In this document: in pieces, positions 1-6,802 of the stretch
Position numbering within the stretch: position 1 is the stretch's first letter
Layout of the letters: the number at the start of each line of letters is the position of its first letter
Origin: an uncultured Collinsella sp.
Lineage (GTDB): Bacteria > Actinomycetota > Coriobacteriia > Coriobacteriales > Coriobacteriaceae
Assembly: GCA_902494765.1 (NCBI GenBank)
Contig: CABUUK010000057.1
Coordinates: forward strand, 1 to 12,101
Reading direction: 5' to 3'
Length of the DNA stretch: 12,101 nt
Position numbers and translations under genes: made by a program
Notes under the pieces: generated by a model
Database searches by the model: none
Told to the model about the DNA's origin: nothing
The model's input: the letters and a program-made list of their open reading frames with translations, nothing else

Positions 1-1416
1 ATCGGCGATGAGCGACTTGCCAAAGCGCATGGGACGCGTGGCCACATAGCGCACGGCAGCGCGGGCCATATCGGTGACGTCCTCGACCTCGAACTGCGTG
101 AGGCAGTTGCTGCAGTTGCCGCAGCTCTCGACGTCGTCCGTGGCGGTGCCGCCCGTACTGGCCGCGGCATGCTCGGCCGCGGCCTCGTCGCCAAAGTAGC
201 GCAGCATGTATTCGCGCAGGCAGCCGGTGGTATTGCAGTAGCCCTCCATCTGGCTGAGCAGACGATATCGATTCTGGAGCGCCCACGCGCGCTGCTCGTC
301 GTCGAGCGCCTCATCGGCAGCATCGCCGCGGTCGATCAGAAAGCGGCGCATGCGAAAATCGTTGCCGTTCCACAGCAAGTAGCAGCTGGCCGGGTCGCCA
401 TCGCGGCCGGCGCGGCCCGCCTCCTGGTAGTAGGCTTCGATGCTCTCGGGCACGTTGTTGTGGATCACGTAGCGCACGTTGGGCTTGTCGATGCCCATGC
501 CAAAGGCGTTGGTGGCAACCATCACCTGAATGTCGTCGTCGATAAAGGCACGCTGGCTCTGGCGGCGGGCGTCGTTGCCCATGCCGGCATGGTAGCGACC
601 CACGCGAATGCCGCTGGGGCCCAGTGCCTCGGCAAGCTCGCCTGCCAGCGCATCGACCGTCTTGCGGGTCGAGCAATACACGATGCCGCTCTCGCCCGAA
701 TGCGCAATCACATAGTCGCGCACCCAGGCGGCCTTGGCCTTGTCGCCCATCTCCTCGCAACCAAAGTAGAGGTTCTTGCGATCGAAGCCCGTCGCCACCG
801 TCGCGGGGTTTTGCAGGCCGAGCATTTGCTGAATGTCCGCGCGCACACGCTCGGTCGCCGTAGCGGTAAAGGCTGCCACGATAGGGCGCTGCGGCAGGGA
901 ATCGATGAACTCGCGAATCTGCAGGTAGGCGGGGCGGAAATCCTGGCCCCATTGGCTCACGCAGTGGGCCTCGTCAATGGCCACGAGCGGCACGCCGATG
1001 CCGCCTTCGGCCGCGGCCTCCTGCGCAAAGGCTAAAAAGCGCGGCTCGAGCAGACGCTCGGGCGCCACGTACATAAGCTGATAGCGGCCCTCGCGCGCCC
1101 GCTTGAGCACGGTGTTTTGCTGGGCCGGGGTAAGGCTGGAGTTGAGATAGCTGGGTCGCGCACCCGCCGCGAGCAACGCACGGGTCTGGTCCTCCATAAG
1201 CGACAGCAGCGGACTCACCACAAAGGTGATGCCGGGCAGCATGAGCGCCGGCACCTGGTAGCAAATGGACTTGCCGGCGCCCGTGGGCATAACACCCAAC
1301 GCATCGCGACCGGCAAGGATCGCATCGACCATGCGGTCCTGTCCCGGGCGAAACGAGGTGTAGCCAAAATAGGCGCCGAGCGTGTCGAGCGCCATCTGCT
1401 GCATGCTATCGGTCAT
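1..1416 (-). CDS. recQ: RecQ-family ATP-dependent DNA helicase (3' end outside window)
   Basis: Superfamily 2 helicase that unwinds DNA 3'-5' in recombination and fork repair. I translated the minus strand from the ATG at 1416 and the frame stays open to the window edge, giving 472 residues. Visible landmarks are the motif 0 region SFRPGQ (residues 21-26), Walker A PTGAGKS (44-50, Lys49), motif II DEAH (148-151), motif III FTATAT, a YYQEAGRAGRDG motif VI, and the zinc site: a Cys in NTTGCLREY followed by CGNCSNC. The start of the RQC winged helix follows; any HRDC domain lies off the window. An AGGA at 1421-1424 is a weak ribosome binding site four bases from the start. It has no evident link to the sugar genes and looks like a housekeeping neighbour. 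Identification is very secure. Confidence 0.96.
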   Translation of the reverse strand, partial: MTDSMQQMALDTLGAYFGYTSFRPGQDRMVDAILAGRDALGVMPTGAGKSICYQVPALMLPGITFVVSPLLSLMEDQTRALLAAGARPSYLNSSLTPAQQNTVLKRAREGRYQLMYVAPERLLEPRFLAFAQEAAAEGGIGVPLVAIDEAHCVSQWGQDFRPAYLQIREFIDSLPQRPIVAAFTATATERVRADIQQMLGLQNPATVATGFDRKNLYFGCEEMGDKAKAAWVRDYVIAHSGESGIVYCSTRKTVDALAGELAEALGPSGIRVGRYHAGMGNDARRQSQRAFIDDDIQVMVATNAFGMGIDKPNVRYVIHNNVPESIEAYYQEAGRAGRDGDPASCYLLWNGNDFRMRRFLIDRGDAADEALDDEQRAWALQNRYRLLSQMEGYCNTTGCLREYMLRYFGDEAAAEHAAASTGGTATDDVESCGNCSNCLTQFEVEDVTDMARAAVRYVATRPMRFGKSLIAD

Positions 1417-1515
1417 GGTTTCCTAACGTCCAAGTCATCTGCCGCCGATTATACGCCGCCACGCGGACCGGTGCCGCGCCGCCGTCGGCCACGGGCGATG
1501 CAATCCAAGGCGAAC

Positions 1516-1609
1516 GAGCGTGGATTTTTGGACACTTTCCTGATGAGCGTGGATAATCTCCCACTTTAAGCCCGTCACCAAGCCAAAACGGGAGATTTTC
1601 CACGCTCAT
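1516..1609. repeat. Imperfect palindrome with repeated GAGCGTGGA boxes
   Basis: Arms at 1543-1563 and 1589-1609 (21 nt each) are inverted repeats with only two mismatches, separated by 25 nt. The box GAGCGTGGA occurs in direct orientation at 1516-1524 and 1545-1553 and inverted at 1599-1607. It lies in the spacer upstream of recQ and downstream of GntR-1. A short minus-strand reading frame (1406-1609) begins in the right arm, but it overlaps the recQ start and looks like translated repeat. It is probably a dispersed intergenic repeat; I cannot see other copies within this window. Confidence 0.6.
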
Positions 1610-1653
1610 TCTGCAGATTGCCGCTTAGGGGCGTTTACAGCGTCGAGCCGTTA

Positions 1654-1672
1654 CGCGGTTTGGAAAACCGCG
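1654..1672 (-). terminator. Hairpin after GntR-1, possible terminator
   Basis: CGCGGTTT and AAACCGCG form a perfect 8-bp stem around a 3-nt loop, and after one mismatch three more pairs can form. It lies about 10 nt past the GntR-1 stop on the minus strand. There is no clear U-tract after it, so intrinsic termination is likely from position but not certain. Confidence 0.45.
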
Positions 1673-1681
1673 CAACTAGAG

Positions 1682-2401
1682 CTACATAACCATGACGTAG
1701 CGCGATCCCACGTAGTACTGCTTACCCATCAGGACCGGCTCGCCATTGGGGCCCGTGAAGCCGGCACGCAGGTTGAGCAGCGGATCGTGCGGAGCAATGC
1801 CCAGCTCGGCCGCCTGCTCGGTATTGGCACGAACGGCCTCGACCGTGCGGTAGCCAACCGAGACAATCGGCGTTCCGCCAACACGCTCGACCTCGGCAAA
1901 AATCGACTTGTCCTCAAGATCGGCCGTCAACAGCTCACGGTAGGCGTCAAACGGCACAAAGATGTTCTCCTCAAAGATGGGCTCGCCGTCGGCTGTACGC
2001 ACGCGCTTGATATGCAGCAGCAGCGCGTCCTTCTGCAGGCCAAAGAACTCCATCTCGTTTTGGCGCGCCGGAACGATCTGGCGATCGATCACGTGCGCAC
2101 CGGCCTTCATGCCGTTGCCGGCACACAGCGCGGTAAACGTCTGCAGCGTCGAGGCGTGAAACTGGCGATTGATGTGCGGCGTGGAGACAAAGGTGCCGCG
2201 GCCCTGCTGCTTAACCAGGTAACCATCGGAGCACAGCTCCTCGACGGCGCGGCGCACCGTAATACGGCTCACCTCGTACTGCTCGGCCAGTTCAAGCTCG
2301 GACGGAATACGCTCCTTGGGTGCATAAACACCTTTCTCGATCGCATCCTTGATTTCGTCGTAAATCTGCTGGTAAAGCGGTGCATTTTTGGGTGCAGGCA
2401 T
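1682..2401 (-). CDS. GntR family regulator, HutC/UTRA type (GntR-1)
   Basis: A 239-residue one-component transcription factor of usual family length. Residues about 8-75 form the GntR winged helix-turn-helix (PLYQQIYDEIKDAIEKG, IPSELELAEQYEVSRITVRR, then a GRGTFV wing). Residues about 95-233 form a UTRA effector domain, which in this subfamily binds a small sugar phosphate, amine or amino-acid-like ligand. The stop is TAG; the start ATG at 2401 has only a weak AAGAG-type ribosome binding site. It is monocistronic, with a hairpin after the stop. The spacer in front of it carries a motif also found at the PTS and EamA promoters, so it may control itself and those genes. The family call is secure; the ligand is unknown and the regulon is inferred. 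Confidence 0.92.
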   Translation of the reverse strand: MPAPKNAPLYQQIYDEIKDAIEKGVYAPKERIPSELELAEQYEVSRITVRRAVEELCSDGYLVKQQGRGTFVSTPHINRQFHASTLQTFTALCAGNGMKAGAHVIDRQIVPARQNEMEFFGLQKDALLLHIKRVRTADGEPIFEENIFVPFDAYRELLTADLEDKSIFAEVERVGGTPIVSVGYRTVEAVRANTEQAAELGIAPHDPLLNLRAGFTGPNGEPVLMGKQYYVGSRYVMVM

Positions 2402-2414
2402 ATCTAATCACTCT

Positions 2415-2453
2415 TATCGAAATATCGAAATAACTAATACGTATATAACGTCT
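2415..2453. promoter_or_regulatory. Candidate operator region of GntR-1
   Basis: Two features lie 14-52 bp before the GntR-1 start. TATCGAAA occurs twice in perfect tandem (2415-2422 and 2423-2430). At 2439-2453 the minus strand reads AGACGTTATATACGT, which matches the + strand upstream of EamA (9869-9883) at 13 of 15 positions and shares AGACGTTATA with the minus strand upstream of the PTS operon (8581-8595). Its place in front of a regulator gene suggests autoregulation. I could not define clear -35/-10 boxes. Confidence 0.5.
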
Positions 2454-2493
2454 AGTTTCATATTACCTCATAATGATAAAACGATACACCCTC

Positions 2494-2537
2494 CCTACCA
2501 AAAAGCGACAGCTTCATTTTGGTAGGTTTTATCTGGG
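2494..2537. repeat. 44-bp dispersed repeat, copy 1
   Basis: CCTACCAAAA (2494-2503) and TTTTGGTAGG (2517-2526) form a perfect 10-bp inverted repeat around a 13-nt loop, followed by a conserved tail TTTTATCTGGG. The whole 44 bp matches 4629-4672 at 40 positions in the same orientation. It sits between the YitT and GntR-1 genes. Confidence 0.75.
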
Positions 2538-2539
2538 CA

Positions 2540-2583
2540 AACGAGAGCCTCTCGAAAGCAACGGGGCTTTCGGGGGGCTCGTT
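2540..2583 (-). terminator. Two-tier stem-loop after YitT gene, possible terminator
   Basis: The inner stem is CGAAAGC/GCTTTCG (2553-2559 with 2566-2572, 6-nt loop). The outer stem is AACGAG/CTCGTT (2540-2545 with 2578-2583). It begins 37 nt past the YitT stop and ends in only a short U stretch (GUUUG) in the minus-strand transcript, so termination is plausible but not proven. Confidence 0.45.
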
Positions 2584-2620
2584 CGGATGGGTTGCGCAGG
2601 ACCGGCAAAATGCCAATACC

Positions 2621-3628
2621 CTACTTGCCGTCGTCCTGCTGCAGGCTGTCCTGTTCGCTGAGGCGCGCCTGCCTGCTGGCCATGCGTGCGGGCTTGTCGG
2701 GATCGGGAACGGCCGTGGGCATGGGCTCGTCGACATGACCACCCCACCAGCCGCCCACAAAGTTGAGCGTGTGGAACACATTGATCACAGCGCCGGGGTC
2801 AACATCGCACACCAGCTTGATAATGTCCTGGCTCTCGTAGGTCGAGACAACGGTGTGCAGCAGGTACATCTTTTCGCGGCTGTATCCGCCGACGACCTCG
2901 GCGCAGCTAATGCCGTGCTGAAAATGGTTTACGTAGGCAGTCATGACCTCGTCTGCCTTACGCGTCGTGATCTGCAGCGTCACGCGATCGTAGCGACGAT
3001 AGAAACTGTCGATGGTCTTGGTCGAAATAAACTGGAACACGATGGAATACGCCGCCTTGTCCCAGCCAAACATAAAGCCAAAGATCGCCAGGATAAAGCA
3101 GTTGAAACCAAAGATGACGCCCCAGATGGTCTTGCCCGTGTGGTTGGAGACCCACAGCGCGATAAAGTCGGTGCCGCCGGTGGATGCGCCGGATTTAAGC
3201 GCGATGGCAGCGCCCAGACCCGAGACCACGCCGCCAAAAATGATTAGGATGATCTTGTCGCCCAAAAATGGAGCGAAGTGAAAGACGTTGAGGAACAGCG
3301 ACGAGAGCACGACCTGCATCATCGAGAAGATGACGAAGCGCTTGCTGATGCCGCTCCAGCATAGGAGCGCCACGGGGATGTTGAGCGCGAGCATACCGAG
3401 CGAGATGTCGATGTGAACGCCGCCCAGCGAGGTAACGCGATCGAGCAGGACCGCAACGCCGGTGAGGCCGCTCGGAAGCAGGTCGGCGGGCTGAATGAAC
3501 GCCTGGATCAGGAATGTCTGGAGAACGGCGGAAATCGTGACCGCCACGGCAGTAATGGCGCGGCGGACGATGGTGAGGCGGCCGAGTACGAGCACTCGGT
3601 CCGTGAGCTGATCGATGGCGTTCGCCAC
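2621..3628 (-). CDS. YitT family membrane protein (DUF161 + DUF2179)
   Basis: A 335-residue integral membrane protein. The start is GTG at 3628, chosen because a strong AAAGGAG (3634-3640) lies five bases upstream. The N-terminal two thirds hold five or six hydrophobic segments (about residues 20-45, 53-65, 73-95, 98-118, 123-143 and 165-190). They include the conserved GASTGGTDFIA stretch typical of YitT proteins. A soluble C-terminal DUF2179 domain follows (about 215-295, RVTLQITTRKADEV to VINVFHTLN). A charged, low-complexity tail closes the protein. YitT proteins are widespread in Firmicutes and Actinobacteria; their transport substrate is not firmly established. It has its own promoter and no evident tie to the PTS operon. 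Family is secure, function unknown. Confidence 0.9.
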   Translation of the reverse strand: MANAIDQLTDRVLVLGRLTIVRRAITAVAVTISAVLQTFLIQAFIQPADLLPSGLTGVAVLLDRVTSLGGVHIDISLGMLALNIPVALLCWSGISKRFVIFSMMQVVLSSLFLNVFHFAPFLGDKIILIIFGGVVSGLGAAIALKSGASTGGTDFIALWVSNHTGKTIWGVIFGFNCFILAIFGFMFGWDKAAYSIVFQFISTKTIDSFYRRYDRVTLQITTRKADEVMTAYVNHFQHGISCAEVVGGYSREKMYLLHTVVSTYESQDIIKLVCDVDPGAVINVFHTLNFVGGWWGGHVDEPMPTAVPDPDKPARMASRQARLSEQDSLQQDDGK

Positions 3629-3673
3629 GCAGGCTCCTTTCGAAGGCAGATGTGGTTGTGGGGTATGTCCGCG

Positions 3674-3703
3674 ATTGTAGCATGGAGCGTGCGGGGGCGC
3701 TTC
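3674..3703 (-). promoter_or_regulatory. Promoter of YitT gene
   Basis: On the minus strand an extended -10, TGCTACAAT (TACAAT at 3674-3679), lies about 45 bp before the GTG start. A possible -35 TTGAAG lies 20 bp further upstream, longer than ideal, which the extended -10 could offset. The stretch from about 3704 to 3766 holds nothing else I can identify. Confidence 0.5.
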
Positions 3704-3766
3704 AATTCACCCTCTCTCGACAACCAAAGCGGGACCAGCAACCCCACGACCAAAGCCCCAAATTAC

Positions 3767-3885
3767 AAGTGAGTAGACTTTACGCGACCTGCAGAGCACA
3801 CCCAAAACCGCCACCCCTGTGACCTGCGGTTTTACTAGAACAGATGCGCTTTGTGCTCGTCCTGCACCAAAAAGCCTACTCACTT
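3767..3885. repeat. 119-nt nested palindromic element
   Basis: Three nested stems fold the whole stretch. The outer stem is AAGTGAGTAG-A-CTTT (3767-3781) with AAAG-C-CTACTCACTT (3871-3885), 15 positions with one mismatch that becomes a G.U pair in minus-strand RNA. The middle stem is TGCAGAGCACA (3790-3800) with TGTGCT (3852-3857) and CTGCA (3862-3866), 11 pairs with a 4-nt bulge. The apical stem is AAAACCGC (3804-3811) with GCGGTTTT (3826-3833), 14-nt loop. It lies between the HAD and YitT genes. It could be a MITE-like dispersed element or a structured RNA; no open reading frame fits it. Confidence 0.7.
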
Positions 3886-3942
3886 AGTCCGAATCGAAGC
3901 CAAACGGATCCAAATAGATGACAAATTAAGCCAATCCGCAGC

Positions 3943-3971
3943 AAAAGACGCGTGAACCCGTGCTTCTCGCG
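3943..3971 (-). terminator. Intrinsic terminator after HAD gene
   Basis: In the minus-strand transcript CGCG-A-GAA pairs with UUC-A-CGCG around a 7-nt loop (3949-3971), followed by UCUUUU (to 3943). It begins about 12 nt past the HAD stop codon. A wider AATCCGC/GCGGATT inverted repeat encloses it. Confidence 0.55.
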
Positions 3972-3982
3972 GCGGATTAACG

Positions 3983-4612
3983 CTACAAAGCGGCCAAAAT
4001 GTCGGTCAGATTATCAATAACGGCATCGGCTCGCGATTGATCGAGGTTGACGCCCTCGTGCGGACGCAGTGCCAGGACGCGGGCGCCGGAACGCTTACCA
4101 GCCTCGATGCCCAAAGGCGAATCCTCGATAACCAGGCACTCGGCAGGCTCCACCCCCAGCGCCTCCATGGCACGCAGGTAGATCTCGGGGTCGGGCTTAA
4201 ACGCGCTGCACTCGTGACCGCTGATGGTGTAGTCCAGCACGTCGGCGATACCGGCAATCTCCACCAGCTCGTCGATCAACTCGCGATAGGACGAACTCGC
4301 GATGGCACACTTCACGCCACGCTCATGCAGCTCACGCATCACCGGCTCCGTCTGCTCGTTGAGCAGCTCGGCATACGGAACGGGATGGTCCGGGCTGTAG
4401 ACCTGCTTGTACTCAACGCGCAGGCGTTCGCGCAGCTCAACATCGTCGGGCACCAGCGCCTCCCAAATGGCAGGCTCGTTAGACCCCGAAAGATCGGGAA
4501 TCTCGTCAAAGTGGAAGCCCTTCTCCTCCATAAACGCCACGCGACGACGGTTGTAGAACCACTCGGTATCGACCAGCACGCCGTCCATGTCAAACAGCAC
4601 TGCCTTGATCAT
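3983..4612 (-). CDS. HAD-superfamily hydrolase, beta-phosphoglucomutase-like
   Basis: A 209-residue cytoplasmic phosphatase or phosphomutase of HAD subclass IA. Motif I is FDMDGVLVDTE (Asp8 nucleophile, Asp10 acid/base), followed by a helical cap. Motif II is the Ser of AIASSS, motif III the Lys of FKPDPEIYL, and motif IV is VIEDSPLGIEAG. I chose ATG 4612: GGAGGAG on the minus strand lies six bases before it, whereas the in-frame ATG at 4618 almost touches that site. A longer open frame to 4744 only translates the upstream repeat and terminator. It lies after the PTS/SIS-1 operon but beyond a strong terminator, so it may have its own promoter. The substrate is probably a sugar phosphate and cannot be named. 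Family is secure. Confidence 0.92.
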   Translation of the reverse strand: MIKAVLFDMDGVLVDTEWFYNRRRVAFMEEKGFHFDEIPDLSGSNEPAIWEALVPDDVELRERLRVEYKQVYSPDHPVPYAELLNEQTEPVMRELHERGVKCAIASSSYRELIDELVEIAGIADVLDYTISGHECSAFKPDPEIYLRAMEALGVEPAECLVIEDSPLGIEAGKRSGARVLALRPHEGVNLDQSRADAVIDNLTDILAAL

Positions 4613-4628
4613 ACGCATCTCCTCCCAC

Positions 4629-4672
4629 CTGCCAAAAAGGGACAGGTTTATTTTGGTAGGTTTTATCTGGGG
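4629..4672. repeat. 44-bp dispersed repeat, copy 2
   Basis: It matches copy 1 (2494-2537) at 40 of 44 positions, with differences at positions 4, 13, 19 and 22. The inverted repeat here is CCTGCCAAAA/TTTTGGTAGG, with one mismatch that is a G.U pair in plus-strand RNA. It lies immediately upstream of the HAD ribosome binding site, so it forms most of the HAD 5' leader. Confidence 0.75.
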
Positions 4673-4706
4673 TTTTGCGACGCGACAGACGCACCCTCCC
4701 CAAAGC

Positions 4707-4738
4707 AAAAAAGGGGACGGGGCGCAAACCCCATCCCC
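4707..4738 (-). terminator. Strong Rho-independent terminator of the PTS/SIS-1 operon
   Basis: On the minus strand GGGGATGGGG (4738-4729) pairs with CCCCGTCCCC (4722-4713) around a 6-nt loop, with one G.U pair, directly followed by TTTTTT (4712-4707). It begins about 35 nt past the SIS-1 stop. This is the clearest intrinsic terminator in the window. Confidence 0.9.
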
Positions 4739-4772
4739 TCTCAATCAACCGGTAAGGTCTACTTACTTGTGA

Positions 4773-5756
4773 TTAGTAGGAAAGCTTCCACATGTAGCGA
4801 CGCATGGTCAGCGGGTGCTGACGGGCCTCGGCGATCTGGTTGCCGTACTCGCGCATAACGGCGAGGTGCAGCAGCGGGTTGAAGTAGGTGACGACGCTCG
4901 CGGGCACGGCGTCGGCCAGGCCGTAGTCCTTGGAGTCGATCAGAGCGACCTTGGCGCCCATGCGCTCAAGGAAGGTGAGGGCGCGGGCGTCCATCGGACG
5001 GGTGGCGCCATCGGACATGAGGAAGACGTAGGGCTTACCCTCGGTGGAAACCTCGAACGGGCCGTGGAAGTACTCGCCGGTGTTGTAGGCGGCGGCGTCG
5101 ATCCACTGCATCTCGGTGAACAGGAAGGCGGCGTTAGAATAAGCCATCTTCTCGGAGGCACCGGAAGCCATGAAGTAGATCATCTTGTCGTCCTTGAAGT
5201 CCTCGGCGAACTTCTTGGCGAGCTTCTTGCAGTGCTGAGCGGCGTTCTCGCAGAGCTCGAAGACGTTGGTGAGGCCGGTGATCATGTCCTCGTAGTGGTC
5301 ATAGCCCTCGGTCTGCTGAAGGATCTCGAGAGCAAGAGCGATGGCATAGCCGGGCTTCTCGCACTTGGCAGCGTAGTTGGCGTGGAAGCCGTGAACGATA
5401 ACGTGGTCGGCGTCGACGGTCAGAGCGGAGCCAGCCTTGTTGGTGAGGGAGACGACCGGGCAGTTGTGCTTCTTGGCGGTCTTGTTGGCCTCGACGGTCT
5501 CGGGCGTGGAGCCACCGAGGGAGCAGGTGATCACGAAGGTGTGCTCGTTGACCCAGGAAGGCGTGTCGTAGTTGAACTCGTTAGCAGTGAAGATCTGAAC
5601 GTTCAGCTTGTCCGTGTTGTTGGCCAGGAAGTACTTGGCGGGGTAAAGGTCGGACATGGAAGCACCGCAGCCGACGAAAGCGACGCTGTGGATCTCGTGG
5701 TTGGACAGGACGTCAGCGACGATCTGCTTAGGGAGGTTAAGGTCGATCTCGTACAT
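4773..5756 (-). CDS. SIS-domain protein, probable Amadori-product 6-phosphate deglycase (SIS-1)
   Basis: A 327-residue cytoplasmic enzyme with two sugar-isomerase (SIS) domains. Family knowledge: FrlB/GfrE/GfrF-type proteins split fructoselysine- or glucoselysine-6-phosphate into a sugar phosphate and lysine. Visible are SIS motifs FVGCGAS (27-33) and SLGGSTPET (79-87), a second SIS domain from about 190, the loop TGEYFHGPFE (226-235), which corresponds to GEFRHGPLE of FrlB, and the terminal RRYMWKLSY. The start is ATG 5756, nine bases after AAAGGA (5766-5771); ATG 5765 abuts that site and the longer open frame reads through a hairpin. It is last in the PTS operon, 199 nt after EIID. GlmS-like or AgaS-like isomerase function is less likely given the PTS partner and the loop. 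The exact substrate is unproven. Confidence 0.85.
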   Translation of the reverse strand: MYEIDLNLPKQIVADVLSNHEIHSVAFVGCGASMSDLYPAKYFLANNTDKLNVQIFTANEFNYDTPSWVNEHTFVITCSLGGSTPETVEANKTAKKHNCPVVSLTNKAGSALTVDADHVIVHGFHANYAAKCEKPGYAIALALEILQQTEGYDHYEDMITGLTNVFELCENAAQHCKKLAKKFAEDFKDDKMIYFMASGASEKMAYSNAAFLFTEMQWIDAAAYNTGEYFHGPFEVSTEGKPYVFLMSDGATRPMDARALTFLERMGAKVALIDSKDYGLADAVPASVVTYFNPLLHLAVMREYGNQIAEARQHPLTMRRYMWKLSY

Positions 5757-5846
5757 CTGACACATTCCTTTCAATTTTTGCGGCGCCACATTGCCGGGCG
5801 CTCGCAGGGTTACCGTGGTTTGGACCGAGTCGCCGGCCCGTTGAGG

Positions 5847-5877
5847 ATGCGACAAGGGGACTGTCCCATTGTCGCAT
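5847..5877. repeat. Strong hairpin, GGGGAC-type palindrome
   Basis: ATGCGACAA (5847-5855) and TTGTCGCAT (5869-5877) form a perfect 9-bp stem. After one mismatch, GGGA/TCCC adds four pairs around a 3-nt loop. The centre GGGGACTGTCCC resembles the GGGGAC...GTCCCC ends of the palindrome at 9936-9979. It lies in the EIID to SIS-1 spacer and could slow or process the operon transcript. Confidence 0.65.
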
Positions 5878-5890
5878 TTTGGGAATGGAA

Positions 5891-5921
5891 GCCTGCCTGG
5901 GGTATGGGATGCCAGGCAGGC
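5891..5921 (-). terminator. GC-rich hairpin after EIID, possible attenuator
   Basis: GCCTGCCTGG (5891-5900) and CCAGGCAGGC (5912-5921) form a perfect 10-bp stem with an 11-nt loop, 34 nt past the EIID stop. No U-tract follows on the minus strand, so partial termination or an RNA-stability boundary before SIS-1 is more likely than a full stop. Confidence 0.5.
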
Positions 5922-5955
5922 CCCCGGGGGAAAGCGGTTAGACGCTTGGTCGCGA

Positions 5956-6789
5956 CTAGGCCAGGATGCCGGCCGCGGAGAGGGCGATGCCGCCCACGAT
6001 GGCGATCACGAGAAGCCAACCGGTGTTGACGTTCTTCTTGATGAGCCAGTACATAAGGCCGGTGAGGCCAAGGGAGATCATCTGGGGCATCATGCCGTCC
6101 AGGATGTCCTGGATAACGACGGTGCCCTCAGCGAACTGCAGCGGGGTGGTGGCGCCGATCAGCGTAGCGATCATGCCACCCACGGACATAAGACCCACAA
6201 TGCCGCAGACATACATGAGCTTCTCCATGAGGTCGCCGCCCTGAAGCTTGCTCAGGTACTCGTGGCCGCCCTGATAGCCCATCTTGGCTGCGAACCAAGT
6301 GATCACCACAGAGGGGACGATGGAGATGAGCATGGCCAGGATCGGACCCATGATGGAGCCCTGCTGAGCCAGCTGAACGCCCAGGCCAAAGGCGATAACG
6401 CGGATGGTGCCCTGGAAGAAGGAGTCACCGATGCCGGAAAGCGGACCCATGAGGGAGGTCTTGACCGCGTTGATCGAATCGGGATCGAAGTTCTCGGGAT
6501 CCTTGGCGTACTCCTCCTCCATGGAGGCGGAGAGGCCCAGGATGAAAGCGCTCGTCTGCGGGGTGCAGTTGTAGAACGCCATGTGACGGTGGTAAGCCTC
6601 TTTCTTAGCAGCGAGCTGCTTGGGGTCGGACTCATCCGGATAGAGGCGATCGAGCGTGGGAACCATGCCGTAGAGGAAGCCCATGTTCATCTGACGCTCG
6701 TAGTTCCAAGAGGCCTGGATGGCCCAGGAGCGCCAGAAGAACTGGCTGACCTTCTTGTTCAGGGACACGTCCTTGGTTGCGGTTGCCAT
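5956..6789 (-). CDS. PTS mannose/fructose/sorbose family EIID
   Basis: A 277-residue inner-membrane subunit that, with EIIC, forms the sugar channel of a mannose-class phosphotransferase system. Family features are the N-terminal FFWRSWAIQASWNYERQMNMGFLYGMVP segment, the PLSGIGDSFFQGT stretch, and hydrophobic segments in the second half ending at LLVIAIVGGIALSAAGILA. The ATG at 6789 was chosen over an open frame reaching 6906: AAGGAGG (6798-6804) lies nine bases upstream and overlaps the EIIC stop codon, suggesting translational coupling. It is third in the operon. The family call is secure; substrate specificity cannot be read from the sequence. Confidence 0.95.
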   Translation of the reverse strand: MATATKDVSLNKKVSQFFWRSWAIQASWNYERQMNMGFLYGMVPTLDRLYPDESDPKQLAAKKEAYHRHMAFYNCTPQTSAFILGLSASMEEEYAKDPENFDPDSINAVKTSLMGPLSGIGDSFFQGTIRVIAFGLGVQLAQQGSIMGPILAMLISIVPSVVITWFAAKMGYQGGHEYLSKLQGGDLMEKLMYVCGIVGLMSVGGMIATLIGATTPLQFAEGTVVIQDILDGMMPQMISLGLTGLMYWLIKKNVNTGWLLVIAIVGGIALSAAGILA

Positions 6790-6802
6790 AGTGTGTTCCT
6801 CC

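Noticed and set aside
169..1035. Plus-strand open frame (288 codons) opposite recQ
   Set aside because: The opposite strand encodes RecQ with all helicase motifs; this frame is low-complexity Ala/Val/His-rich shadow.
1406..1609. 67-codon minus-strand frame near the recQ start
   Set aside because: It starts inside a palindrome arm, overlaps the recQ start in another frame, and has no clear ribosome binding site; best seen as translated repeat.
4613..4744. 44-residue N-terminal extension of the HAD protein
   Set aside because: It would translate the SIS-1 terminator and the 44-bp repeat; a strong ribosome binding site supports ATG 4612.
4815..6029. Long plus-strand open frame (404 codons) opposite SIS-1
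   Set aside because: It is rich in Gly, Val, Leu and Asp with no recognisable domain, lies antisense to a well-supported SIS gene, and results from GC-rich codon bias.
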